Positions 1 through 8,054 of a stretch of DNA of 36,360 bases are shown here, piece after piece. The DNA comes from Betaproteobacteria bacterium. GTDB taxonomy: Bacteria; Pseudomonadota; Gammaproteobacteria; Burkholderiales; Rhodocyclaceae. The position numbers and the translations under genes are program-made. Location: NCBI GenBank assembly GCA_012026675.1, contig VEPA01000240.1, positions 1 through 36,360 on the forward strand, read 5' to 3'. The notes beneath the pieces are model-generated. The model was not told where the DNA came from and did not search any database. It saw only the letters and a program-made list of their open reading frames with translations. Positions within the stretch are counted from its first letter, which is position 1. Each line of letters begins with the position of its first letter.

Positions 1-92
1 ACATACACCGGGTTCTTGAAGCGAACCGTCTTGTACAAACCATTGCCGCGCAGCAATAAGCAGGGAATGATCCGAGGGCGAATTCCGTTCAT
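1..92 (-). CDS. hisF: HisF-like imidazole glycerol phosphate synthase subunit, sugar amidination type (partial, N-terminal 30 residues)
   Basis: The ATG lies at 92 and overlaps the hisH stop as ATGA, so the two are probably translationally coupled. The 30 visible residues begin MNGIRPRIIPCLLL and continue with a KTVRFKNPVY segment, which is the start of the HisF-type (beta/alpha)8 cyclase family. The form with RPRIIPCLL and KTVKFKNP is typical of the HisF homologues in LPS clusters, where the HisH/HisF pair supplies ammonia to a WbpG-type sugar amidotransferase that turns an acetamido group into an acetamidino group. The catalytic aspartates lie outside the window. The role is inferred from context and family. 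Confidence 0.85.
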   Translation of the reverse strand, partial: MNGIRPRIIPCLLLRGNGLYKTVRFKNPVY

Positions 93-697
93 ACGGTCAT
101 GAACTGCCGGAAAAGCTCCATCCCGAAGCGGTGGCTTTTCTCCGGATGAAATTGTACACCGTAGATGTTTTCGCGCTGCACCGCGGCGACTATTTCCGAG
201 CCGTGATTCGTCACCAGCAACTCATCGGCCGGGTCGCGGCAAACCATGTGGTACGAATGCACGAAATAAAAGCGTGCATCCTCCGGCAAAGTTCTGGTCA
301 GGAGACTGGGCTTTTTCGCTCGCACACGGTTCCAGCCCATGTGCGGCACCCGCAACCCTGGCACATCCTTCCGGAAGCGCTCACAGCGCGCATCCAGCCA
401 ACCGAGGCCCGGCTCACTCCCTTCCTCGCTGCCCAAACCAAGCATCTGCATCCCGACGCAAATACCCAGCACCGGCACACGCTCAACCAAAGCCTTTTCG
501 GTCACCACCTGCTCGATGCCGCTTTGCCGAAACTGCGTCATCACGCTGTCGAAGGCACCGACCCCTGGTAAGACCAGCCGGTCGGCCGCCCGCACGTCAT
601 CGACCTTGGCCGAAACGACGGGAGAAGCCCCAACTTTCTTGAACATGTTGCATATGGAGCCGAGATTGCCGACGCCATAGTCGATGATGAGCAGCAT
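89..697 (-). CDS. hisH: HisH-like glutamine amidotransferase subunit (LPS cluster type)
   Basis: A 202-residue class I glutamine amidotransferase, the usual length for HisH. The nucleophile sits in GICVGMQ (Cys80), and the triad partners are in FHPEKSH (His184, Glu186). The DYGVGNLGS start and LPGVGAFD are HisH family hallmarks. It releases ammonia from glutamine and channels it to the HisF partner, whose start overlaps this stop by four bases. Because it sits after a flippase in a polysaccharide locus, with wbpA/B/D/E/I upstream, the likely job is amidination of a diacetamido sugar together with an off-window WbpG, not histidine synthesis. The ATG has no strong ribosome binding site. It lies 27 bases after the flippase stop. 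Confidence 0.92.
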   Translation of the reverse strand: MLLIIDYGVGNLGSICNMFKKVGASPVVSAKVDDVRAADRLVLPGVGAFDSVMTQFRQSGIEQVVTEKALVERVPVLGICVGMQMLGLGSEEGSEPGLGWLDARCERFRKDVPGLRVPHMGWNRVRAKKPSLLTRTLPEDARFYFVHSYHMVCRDPADELLVTNHGSEIVAAVQRENIYGVQFHPEKSHRFGMELFRQFMTV

Positions 698-724
698 TGG
701 ACGGTAGATGTGAAACAGGATGGA

Positions 725-2152
725 TCAAGGCGTAGCGCCTTGTTTGAGCGCCGTAATTGTACCGTATGCCGCTATACCAACGACGAGAACGAAGCCGCCA
801 ACCGCTTGAGCCAACATTGGCAGCGGCATGAGCAGAGGCACGGTGCACGCAACCGAGCACGCGGCGGCACGCAACAGCAAATTGAAGCTGAGAACCCCCA
901 GCCGGCTGTTTCGGAAGCCGCCGACGCGAAAAAGGCCAAGAAGGTAGGCCACGTGGTAAAGCGCGTCAGCGACCGCGTATCCGATAATTGCCGCAATCGG
1001 CCCTGCTCCGGCTGCCAGAGGCATCACCACGGCTGCCACTTTGAGGACATTGCCCCCCAGTTCTATGCCGAGCGATACACGCTGCCGTTCCGAAACCTCG
1101 TAAAGCCGCTCCGGCCAACTTGTGAACAGAAAAAGAAATCCGACCGGAGCGTAGTAGGCAGCGAGCTGCCCCGCAACACGCCAATCCTGCCCGAACACCA
1201 GGACAAAAATCTCTTCGCTCCAGAAGACAAAAAACACCGCGAGCGGCAGCATCGCAACGCCAAGCCGATGCATAAGTTTTATCGTAAGGTCCTCCAATGC
1301 CGGGGTACCGAAAAGCTGCGCAGCCTCGCGAAAGAACACCAACCCCAATGAAGAAGACAAATAGCGCGCCGGCAGCAACATCACGGTCCGCACCAGAACA
1401 AACTGTCCGGCAATACCGGGATGATTGAAGGCCAGCAATGCAAACACCAGCAGTTCCTGCGACAAGGCGCCAAGCACGCTGTATGGCACGTTGAAAAATG
1501 GAAACTGGCGGTACCGATATGCGGCGACGCGCAAGTCAGAAAACCGCGCCGTAACGGGCCACTGGCGATGACGCAATAACGCCGCCAGCCAAACCGTCGC
1601 CGCGATCTGACCAAGAATGCGGCCAATCAACAATCCATTGCCAGCCATCTTGAGCCACCCGATCAGCACTGCGACCGCGACATTACCGCCCTGATTGAGC
1701 ACCCCCGCCCCGGCCATAGCCCGATAAGCCCGCTCACGGTTGGCCCACGCGTTGAGTATCTGGTAGCCGGCCACGGCCAAGGTCATGATCGGCAGAAGCG
1801 GCAATACCTCCGCCGCAACGGCAAAGGCTGGAATCGAAGCAATCAACAAGGGGCCAAACAGCCACAGCAGGACGCAGATCAGCAACGTGGCAGTGCCCAT
1901 GACTACCAGGCTGAGTTGAAAAACAACGTCGGCGTCATCATCTTGTTTCGGCAGAAGCAGCGCCAAGTCATAACGCAGTGTGGCAAAGATGCTCAGAATC
2001 GTGGCCAAGCCGACGAAGGCCGCCACTATTGCGAAGTCAGCAGGCGCGTACAGCCGTGTCAGCACCGGTGCTGCCAACAATGCGATTGCCTGCCCGGCGG
2101 CCGTACCGCCAAGCAAGGTGATCAAGTGGCGAAGAAATCCACTGGCCTGCAC
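725..2152 (-). CDS. wzx: Wzx-type oligosaccharide flippase (MOP superfamily)
   Basis: A 475-residue, highly hydrophobic protein with about 12-14 predicted membrane helices, the size and layout of MOP/PST flippases. The N-terminus has a GGTAAGQAIALL helix followed by a TRLYAPADFAI segment, a common start pattern in Wzx-like polysaccharide exporters, and conserved charged positions such as RYDLALLLPK follow it. It should flip undecaprenyl-linked repeat units across the inner membrane. The start codon is GTG at 2152, preceded by AAGGGGAT. It follows the candidate polymerase and precedes hisH-hisF, the same local order as in the P. aeruginosa O5 cluster. The substrate cannot be read from the sequence. 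Confidence 0.85.
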   Translation of the reverse strand: MQASGFLRHLITLLGGTAAGQAIALLAAPVLTRLYAPADFAIVAAFVGLATILSIFATLRYDLALLLPKQDDDADVVFQLSLVVMGTATLLICVLLWLFGPLLIASIPAFAVAAEVLPLLPIMTLAVAGYQILNAWANRERAYRAMAGAGVLNQGGNVAVAVLIGWLKMAGNGLLIGRILGQIAATVWLAALLRHRQWPVTARFSDLRVAAYRYRQFPFFNVPYSVLGALSQELLVFALLAFNHPGIAGQFVLVRTVMLLPARYLSSSLGLVFFREAAQLFGTPALEDLTIKLMHRLGVAMLPLAVFFVFWSEEIFVLVFGQDWRVAGQLAAYYAPVGFLFLFTSWPERLYEVSERQRVSLGIELGGNVLKVAAVVMPLAAGAGPIAAIIGYAVADALYHVAYLLGLFRVGGFRNSRLGVLSFNLLLRAAACSVACTVPLLMPLPMLAQAVGGFVLVVGIAAYGTITALKQGATP

Positions 2153-2286
2153 GGCGATCTATCCCCTTGGAGAATTGCTAAACGACGACAAGTTGGCGAG
2201 AGCGAAACGCAACGGCACCGCGTGACGCCGCCTACCTCATTGATGCCTCAAAAAAACAGTATGAAAATCCAAGACGAAGCGAAAAA

Positions 2287-4257
2287 TCATTTCGATGACG
2301 CTGGTAGCAAAGAGAGCTCATAAACAAAAAAGCTATCATTCTCGAACACTTTTCGGAACGGATAAGACCTCTGGACGGCGGACTTGGAGAGCACCAGATA
2401 GTCGACTCCATAACGTTTCGCGAGGTCCAAAAGTCGCGACGGTTCCATGCCATAGAAACGCCTCCTGACCTCGTCGCTCAGTTTGTAGAACCCATTGATC
2501 GATGGATGGTCGTTCAGGTATGGGGCAATATCGATGCCCAGTTCGTCGAAGCGTTTTTTCCCTTCGGCGTACTGCGCTGCCCGTGAGTCGTAGAGCCAAC
2601 TGGTGTGCAACCATTCGCGGAGATTCCCGAACGAACTGCGAGACGAAAAATCACGCCAGCCATAATAAATCGTCGGGTCGACCATAAAGAGCGCTGGACC
2701 GGGAGTGTTCGCGTTGGCCCAGAGTTGGGCTTCCAAATAATCCTCGCCGCGCTTTCGGTCGGATGCTTCAGGTCCGGAGTGCTCGACCCAGTGGAGTGAA
2801 AGCACGCCGACAGCCAGCACTAAAACGACGAGCGACAGCCGGCGGGCTTCGAAAATGCGTGGCCATTTGCGATCGAGCGCGACGGCCACGACCACAAAAA
2901 CGCCGGCACCAGCAGCGATCATCCAGAACATTCGACTGCCGACGTAGGCAGGAAAGTGCTGCGGCTTGACGATTCCGGCCAACCAGTACGAAATGCCGAG
3001 CACGAGTACGCCGAGGCACAGCACTGCCGGTGCCAGACGCGCCACCCGCGCTCGGTTGCCTCCAAGCGACTCGCGCAAGCGCGGGACCACGAGCAGGAGC
3101 GTCGCCAAGAGCGGAATTCCAGGCTTCATTACCAGCGGCGAAAGTAGCATCGCGCCGGCAAGCGCGCGTGACCACAGCGGGCTGTCCTGCACATCGCCAA
3201 CCAAACCGGCGACAACGACTGCGAGTGCGACCAGAATCAGCATGTCACTGGCACGCGGCAATCCAAGCTTGATCAACGCCGGCAGAGGGACATATACCGA
3301 CGCGAGCAAACCAACTACGGTGAGCACGGCCAACACCAACATGCCAGCGAGAATCGCCGCACAGCGCCCGTCGTCGGCGCAAATCCGCGGCAGATAGAAT
3401 GTCGCCAGCGTGACCAGGCACAAAAGAGGCAACAGGTGCCTGTCGTGGTAAAGCGTCAACGTGCCGTAATCAACTGGAAAAAAATGGAAACTGAATGCTC
3501 GCGCCATGGTGACCCAAGTCTGAGCGTCAATTGCCCCAGAGGACATCTCGACAGTACGAAACTTAAGTAACCACCACGTCCCGGCAACAATGCCAAACAA
3601 AATAGTCGCAAGGACAACCCGCCCGGGTTCAGCAGAGCGCCGCTCAACAAACAAGCAGCCAAATGCAAACGCGCATCCCATTAGCGCCATAACCGGATGC
3701 ACGGTGAAACTCGCCGCAAACAGCAGCGCCGCCCACAGCAGCCGACGTCGCAAGAATAGCGCAATCCCGAGCAAACGGAATCCATCCGCAACGTTGTAGT
3801 ACAGCCCCCAGAAGAACGATCCTCCAAAGTTCGTGAGTTCCATGTCGCGAACCGTTCCACTGATCAATAGAACCGCAAACATGCACGCAACGGCCAGAGG
3901 AGCAGTTGGGGCGATCGCGCGGCAAAAGTAGGCCGCGCACACTGCCAAAAAGACAATCTCCCCGAGAATCACCCAAGGAATCATATTTTCTGGAGAAATC
4001 CCGAAGCACCGCTGAGCAAGTGGATAAATATGCATGAACGACGACTTGTCGTAAACCTGTATGCCATTGGCAAAATCCCTAGTGAAATATTCGGGCCGCA
4101 TCAGGTGTGCGACCCAATCTATCGGGGACCAACCAGATGATGCGATGCCCCACCTTATATCCGGTAGCTTATACAGCCACACTATTACGCACAGTCCCGC
4201 AAGTAGCAGGATTGAAACCGCACGTTCGCTCGCGTTAGAAATATTTTGTTTCAGCAC
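2287..4257 (-). CDS. Large multi-pass membrane protein, candidate O-antigen polymerase (Wzy) or GT-C-like transferase
   Basis: A 656-residue protein with a dozen or so hydrophobic segments over roughly residues 15-500, then a soluble C-terminal part of about 140 residues. That tail has an ANANTPGPALFMVDP motif and a later WRDFSSRSSFG, resembling the tails of GT-C-like membrane glycosyltransferases, where a 'residues-enTP-alfl' stretch is common. A long periplasmic loop begins near residue 55 (RPEYFTRDF). Its place directly before wzx, hisH and hisF matches wzy in the P. aeruginosa O5 order, but it is longer than a usual Wzy (about 400 residues). The start is taken as GTG at 4257 without a clear ribosome binding site, so the N-terminus is uncertain. 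Function is an inference. Confidence 0.6.
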   Translation of the reverse strand: MLKQNISNASERAVSILLLAGLCVIVWLYKLPDIRWGIASSGWSPIDWVAHLMRPEYFTRDFANGIQVYDKSSFMHIYPLAQRCFGISPENMIPWVILGEIVFLAVCAAYFCRAIAPTAPLAVACMFAVLLISGTVRDMELTNFGGSFFWGLYYNVADGFRLLGIALFLRRRLLWAALLFAASFTVHPVMALMGCAFAFGCLFVERRSAEPGRVVLATILFGIVAGTWWLLKFRTVEMSSGAIDAQTWVTMARAFSFHFFPVDYGTLTLYHDRHLLPLLCLVTLATFYLPRICADDGRCAAILAGMLVLAVLTVVGLLASVYVPLPALIKLGLPRASDMLILVALAVVVAGLVGDVQDSPLWSRALAGAMLLSPLVMKPGIPLLATLLLVVPRLRESLGGNRARVARLAPAVLCLGVLVLGISYWLAGIVKPQHFPAYVGSRMFWMIAAGAGVFVVVAVALDRKWPRIFEARRLSLVVLVLAVGVLSLHWVEHSGPEASDRKRGEDYLEAQLWANANTPGPALFMVDPTIYYGWRDFSSRSSFGNLREWLHTSWLYDSRAAQYAEGKKRFDELGIDIAPYLNDHPSINGFYKLSDEVRRRFYGMEPSRLLDLAKRYGVDYLVLSKSAVQRSYPFRKVFENDSFFVYELSLLPASSK

Positions 4258-4293
4258 AACGCAATTCGCATGTTTGAACTCACTTCCCAGCCG

Positions 4294-4464
4294 TCAAACG
4301 CTAGGTGGTAGTGTGCTGAATCGCAGCTTCGAAATCCATGACGGCAATCCAACCCGCTCGGCTAACATTACTGCCATCGCCAGCATGATCTTCCGGATCA
4401 GTTCGACCGCATGAAGCGGAATGTTTATCGCCGAAGCGGAGTTATTGTCGTTCTTCAGGCGCAT
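4294..4464 (-). CDS. Possible small protein of 56 residues, unknown function
   Basis: An ATG at 4464 opens a 56-codon frame ending in TGA at 4294. It fills most of the 221-base gap between the flippase-like protein (stop at 4479) and the candidate polymerase (start at 4257). The translation begins MRLKNDNNSASAINIPLHA, then has a likely amphipathic or hydrophobic helix (ELIRKIMLAMAVMLAERVG) and ends with LPPSV. There is no clear ribosome binding site. It could be a small membrane-associated protein, the remnant of a longer gene, or chance. No family is recognised. Confidence 0.3.
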   Translation of the reverse strand: MRLKNDNNSASAINIPLHAVELIRKIMLAMAVMLAERVGLPSWISKLRFSTLPPSV

Positions 4465-4478
4465 AGATAACTTGATCG

Positions 4479-5444
4479 TTACGAATCTCTAGAATGGCGC
4501 ATGCTGGTTCGCAAGTCGGCAATCAGCGAACTTAACCCCATCCGATCTTTAGTAAGAATCACTAAGGCGAGAAGAAGCGGCAGTACAAGCTGTGTGGCAT
4601 GTAACACAATAGCTAAAGGAAGCGCTTCTCCAAAAGAATAGCCAACGGCTTTTAGCGCCACTACAGCCCCGGCTTCATAGGTACCGAGCCCCCCAGGCAA
4701 TGCTGGTATCCCAGAACCAATTGTCGTCAGCACGAAGATAAGAAGTATGCCAGACGCCTCCACAGGTATATTTCCTCCCACCCGCATGAACAGGTAAATG
4801 TTGCCGAAGGCAATCCCCCATCCCAATATACCCAGCGCGAAAGCTTGATAAAAAACCGGGCTCCGAACAGTGGCGGAAAAATGAACAAACACGCGCTCGA
4901 CAAAATTGGAAAAGCGGCCCCAAGGTAGCAGGCGTGTCAGCGCCTGGACTGGCCTCGCCGGGAATAGCGCACACACCAAGACCAAACCGCCCATTACCGT
5001 TAGAACCAACACTATGCGATAGTCCACCACGTCAAGAAATACGCTCAAACCCAAAGTACCGAGCGCAGCAACAATCAGGATATCTACAGTCCGCTCAAGA
5101 ACTATGGCGGACATTGCTGCACTGAGCGGAACGTCCGCATGGTCGCGCAGATAAGTGGCCTTCAATATCTCCGAGGAACGTGCGGGAAGAATTAGATTCA
5201 ACCCTTGAGCAAGGGTGACCGCCTTGAAAGCAACTGATATCGGGACGCGCGCCCCGCCAATCAGAAGCGCATGACGGAATGCATATATTAGTATCCCGAT
5301 GACTATCAGGGGCTGGACTGCTAATGCCGCCCACATCAAACCGGGACCCACCCCCTTTGACATCGGCGCAAACATTGGGCTATTGAACACGAACACCATG
5401 GCGGCGCCAACAAGCACAATTTTGATCAAGGCAGAAAACTTCAT
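4479..5444 (-). CDS. Lysylphosphatidylglycerol synthase-like transmembrane (flippase-like domain) protein
   Basis: A 321-residue inner-membrane protein with about eight predicted helices. It carries the pattern of the UPF0104/LPG-synthase transmembrane family: a polar stretch LILPARSSEILKATYLR near residues 83-99, ALERT-like IVLERTVDILIVAA near 112, and a GSGIPALPGGLGTYEAGAV segment near 240, where glycines and Glu are family-conserved. These stand-alone domains occur in many glycolipid and polysaccharide loci and are thought to move or bind lipid-linked substrates, but their exact role is mostly untested. ATG at 5444. It lies 57 bases downstream of the methyltransferase gene, in the same direction. 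Confidence 0.75.
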   Translation of the reverse strand: MKFSALIKIVLVGAAMVFVFNSPMFAPMSKGVGPGLMWAALAVQPLIVIGILIYAFRHALLIGGARVPISVAFKAVTLAQGLNLILPARSSEILKATYLRDHADVPLSAAMSAIVLERTVDILIVAALGTLGLSVFLDVVDYRIVLVLTVMGGLVLVCALFPARPVQALTRLLPWGRFSNFVERVFVHFSATVRSPVFYQAFALGILGWGIAFGNIYLFMRVGGNIPVEASGILLIFVLTTIGSGIPALPGGLGTYEAGAVVALKAVGYSFGEALPLAIVLHATQLVLPLLLALVILTKDRMGLSSLIADLRTSMRHSRDS

Positions 5445-5501
5445 CGCTCGAGATCGTTAGATGGTGAGAGCTATACGACTTGGCACTGGCGATAAGAGCT
5501 T

Positions 5502-6230
5502 CTAGCGATTTTGACCAGTGGGCGCAGGCTTGATGCACTCAATGCACCCGATCAAATTCAGATTGACGGAAGGTAATAGCGTTGGGTAGAAACGACGTCG
5601 ACCGAATACAAATTTGGTTTCTGCCAATTGTTGATAGATGTCTTTAAAGCTCCACTCATGCTCGTGAGCAATTACTTTGTCATAGTTAACTTTGTACTTT
5701 TTCTGGAAAAGTCGGCGAGTGGTCAATTCGCGGCCGATGTTATAGGACAGTCCATCCTCGCACGGCAATGCAATCAAGAAACGGCCTTTGGGTTTTAGGA
5801 CGCGAAAAACCTCCTCAAAGACTTCCTGTAGATTTTGAATATGCTCTAGGTTGTAAATAGAGATTACGGTTTCAAAGGTGTCACCGAAAAATGGGAGCTG
5901 CCTTGCATCACATCGGAGACTACGGCCCTTAACTGACTTCCACACGTCAGTTTCCAAATGGGTCGCAGTGTACTCAGATACAAAATAACGCTTCGGGTCA
6001 CCTGAGTAGAATAAGCTATGGCGCCCAGCTCCGAATCCGATCTCTAACACTGGGCCTGAAGTTTCGGCGGTGCGCTCTGCTATCCAGCGATGTCCAGCAT
6101 CTTGGACAATACCTACGATGCCTTTATAGCTATCTTTCTGGAAACCATCTGCAAGCGCCAAGAACGTTCGAATATCCGGATCGTCTTTGGAAACATTTGC
6201 ATAAGTTCGGCGTGCTTTTGCCCAAAACAT
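5502..6230 (-). CDS. Class I SAM-dependent methyltransferase
   Basis: A 242-residue protein with SAM-binding motif I as VLEIGFGAGRHS (residues 61-72), an acidic post-I position near FVSEYT, CDARQLPF as the motif II region and FETVISIYNLEHI as motif III, followed by VFRVLKPKGRFLIALP. This is the Methyltransf_11 layout. The frame is open to 6467, but residues before Met at 6230 look like noise and would overlap the formyltransferase gene. The ATG at 6230 is preceded by GGGAG about 12 bases upstream, so this start is preferred. By context it may methylate a sugar or another group of the repeat unit. The acceptor is unknown. G+C is visibly low here. Confidence 0.78.
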   Translation of the reverse strand: MFWAKARRTYANVSKDDPDIRTFLALADGFQKDSYKGIVGIVQDAGHRWIAERTAETSGPVLEIGFGAGRHSLFYSGDPKRYFVSEYTATHLETDVWKSVKGRSLRCDARQLPFFGDTFETVISIYNLEHIQNLQEVFEEVFRVLKPKGRFLIALPCEDGLSYNIGRELTTRRLFQKKYKVNYDKVIAHEHEWSFKDIYQQLAETKFVFGRRRFYPTLLPSVNLNLIGCIECIKPAPTGQNR

Positions 6231-6382
6231 AAGTATCGAACGCTCCCGTCCGGCGATATCGTGAATATAGTTCGTTATTGAGTGGCATGCCGACTGTCCA
6301 GGATTTCGCCAACAAACGCGCCACAAGATTGGCTCAATTTGAGTTTGGTACCAGACTTGGCACCGGATTGTTAAATGTTTCG

Positions 6383-7141
6383 CTAGAAATATGTCCAACC
6401 CAGTTGTCGAAACTCCCTGATTTCCTGGGGCGAAGGTTCCGTGTAGTAGTTTGTGGTCGCGGCGCAAATAGTTCCAAAATCAATATTGTGGCTAAGATTC
6501 GCCAAGGCCTGTGAAAACAGTTCTGAACTCAGATCAAATGCCTTTTTGTAGCAAACATAAACGCTCTTTTCTGGCGAAAAGGTGACTTTTGCTATTACCT
6601 TTCCCGCGTCATAGTCTGCAGTCATCGTATGGATTGATACTCCAATATGCGGCTGTCTTTCGCGAAGTGCGTGGAAGACAGGTTCGATGCCACGATAGAA
6701 GGGCAACTCCGACGTGTGTCTATTAATACAAGCAAGTGTCGGTACGGTCAATATAGATGCACCGAGGCGCCTCGGTTGGTTGTTAAAGATTACGTCAACT
6801 TTCAGTTGCCTCATGAGGTCCGCGACAGCCGGATCGTTTGGGCTATCAAAGCGATAGCAAGGTAGCCGAAAAACCGCGAAAACCTTATCAACGGTGGAAT
6901 AGTAAGGTGGGGAGTCGAACCAACAATGAAAGCGATTCTTTAGATAGTGTCCTACCAGTTTTGGCAGGAACCCGAGGCCATCAATTCGGTATGCCTTATT
7001 AAGAGTTCTCGCCAAGCTGGTACTCGCTAGTCCAGGAAAAATTGCCGCACCGACAATTTCATCGCGGTGGTTCACAAGAATATTATGAAACATTGCTGGG
7101 TGGAAAATGTTCTCAGTTGTACAGAAGATGAATACTTTCAT
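6383..7141 (-). CDS. Formyltransferase-fold protein, probable sugar N-formyltransferase
   Basis: A 252-residue protein of the formyl_trans_N family. The catalytic signature is present: INRHTSELPFYRG with Asn140 and His142, and DYDAGKVI with Asp178. The His-to-Asp spacing of 36 equals that of glycinamide ribonucleotide transformylase. There is no C-terminal Fmt tRNA-binding domain, so it is not methionyl-tRNA formyltransferase. Family knowledge suggests transfer of formyl from N10-formyltetrahydrofolate to an amino sugar. It overlaps the end of the preceding deacetylase gene by 29 bases and has a GAGG sequence nine bases before ATG. The acceptor amine could be one exposed by the neighbouring deacetylase; that is inference. 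Confidence 0.82.
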   Translation of the reverse strand: MKVFIFCTTENIFHPAMFHNILVNHRDEIVGAAIFPGLASTSLARTLNKAYRIDGLGFLPKLVGHYLKNRFHCWFDSPPYYSTVDKVFAVFRLPCYRFDSPNDPAVADLMRQLKVDVIFNNQPRRLGASILTVPTLACINRHTSELPFYRGIEPVFHALRERQPHIGVSIHTMTADYDAGKVIAKVTFSPEKSVYVCYKKAFDLSSELFSQALANLSHNIDFGTICAATTNYYTEPSPQEIREFRQLGWTYF

Positions 7142-8054
7142 CCGTCATTGCCTCAAGGGTGACGTTGCGCATACGGGAACTCAAGTAACGTAGCCTCGTT
7201 TGCAACCAGGGAAACAGGTCGGCACGATCAGCGAATGGAATGTTCCGCAACCAGGGAAATGCCTTCAGCGCTTCAGGGGTAATCAATTCAATCGGGTGCA
7301 ACTCATAATGGACGTGCGCGCCTCTGAAGCGTAGCCAATTGGTCTGGAGAAAAAACATGGCCTTCGGCGCGACGCAATGGAAAGTGCCGTAATAGTTCAA
7401 ACCGAGACTAACTGGAATGGGCCATTCCAGTATCTTTTGACCATCCTTGAAGCAGACCACACTCGGTAGTGCAGAGCCAAATTGGTTGTGCAGTGATGCT
7501 GCTTTCTTGACTCGGTAGTTTGGCTTGAAAAAAGAGAGTGTTTTCAGCAACCACCGCGTCAGCGTTGCTGTTGATACAGATGTGTCGTAGCGGTATCCCA
7601 ATTCCGCGAGGCGTAGCAGGGCATCTTCAGTAATAAAGTAGGCCGGCGCCCGATAACCGACTGGAATAACGCCAAGCCGCTCGACAATCAACGCATGCCC
7701 TTTTTCGATTTCATTCAGGTGCTCCTGCGGCGAGCACACTGCTAGGTCCGGATGCGAGTATGTGTGATTTCCAATATTGTGACCAGTTCTCACCGCCTCA
7801 CGAAAAAACATGAGGGTGGCCGAGTCGTCCAATTGATCGGCAATGCAAAAGAACGTGGCCTTGATTTTGCAGTCGTTGAACAAATCCAGCAACTGTCGCC
7901 CCATGGCCGCGTAGCTATATGGATCGTGGCCAACGCGGGTGTTCGGTGGGGCAAAATTTAGGTAATGCGCAATTGCATCGCAATCAACGGAAACGGAAAA
8001 TGTCCCAGCTGCGTTTGCGTGAAAAGGTCGTATTGATTCGACCCGCTTCAGCAT
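7113..8054 (-). CDS. Polysaccharide deacetylase family protein (NodB homology domain), first copy
   Basis: A NodB-type carbohydrate esterase 4 protein, 313 residues from the chosen start. The metal-site signatures are VDCD (Asp24, Asp26) and NHTYSH (His97, His101), followed by YRAPAYF with Arg135. The family removes N- or O-acetyl groups from sugars or glycans in a divalent-metal-dependent way. The frame is open to 8138, but that start would overlap the radical SAM gene by 91 bases; ATG at 8054 gives a 7-base overlap and begins just before the conserved core. No strong ribosome binding site supports either, and an ATG at 8066 is also possible. It lacks a signal peptide, so a cytoplasmic lipid-linked or nucleotide-linked substrate is possible. 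Confidence 0.83.
   Translation of the reverse strand: MLKRVESIRPFHANAAGTFSVSVDCDAIAHYLNFAPPNTRVGHDPYSYAAMGRQLLDLFNDCKIKATFFCIADQLDDSATLMFFREAVRTGHNIGNHTYSHPDLAVCSPQEHLNEIEKGHALIVERLGVIPVGYRAPAYFITEDALLRLAELGYRYDTSVSTATLTRWLLKTLSFFKPNYRVKKAASLHNQFGSALPSVVCFKDGQKILEWPIPVSLGLNYYGTFHCVAPKAMFFLQTNWLRFRGAHVHYELHPIELITPEALKAFPWLRNIPFADRADLFPWLQTRLRYLSSRMRNVTLEAMTDESIHLLYN

Noticed and set aside
89-697. hisH/hisF as histidine biosynthesis genes
   Set aside because: No other his genes are nearby, and the gene order wzx-hisH-hisF with Wbp genes matches sugar amidination.
6231-6467. N-terminal extension of the methyltransferase
   Set aside because: The extra 79 residues have no family pattern and overlap the formyltransferase gene; ATG at 6230 with an upstream GGGAG fits better.
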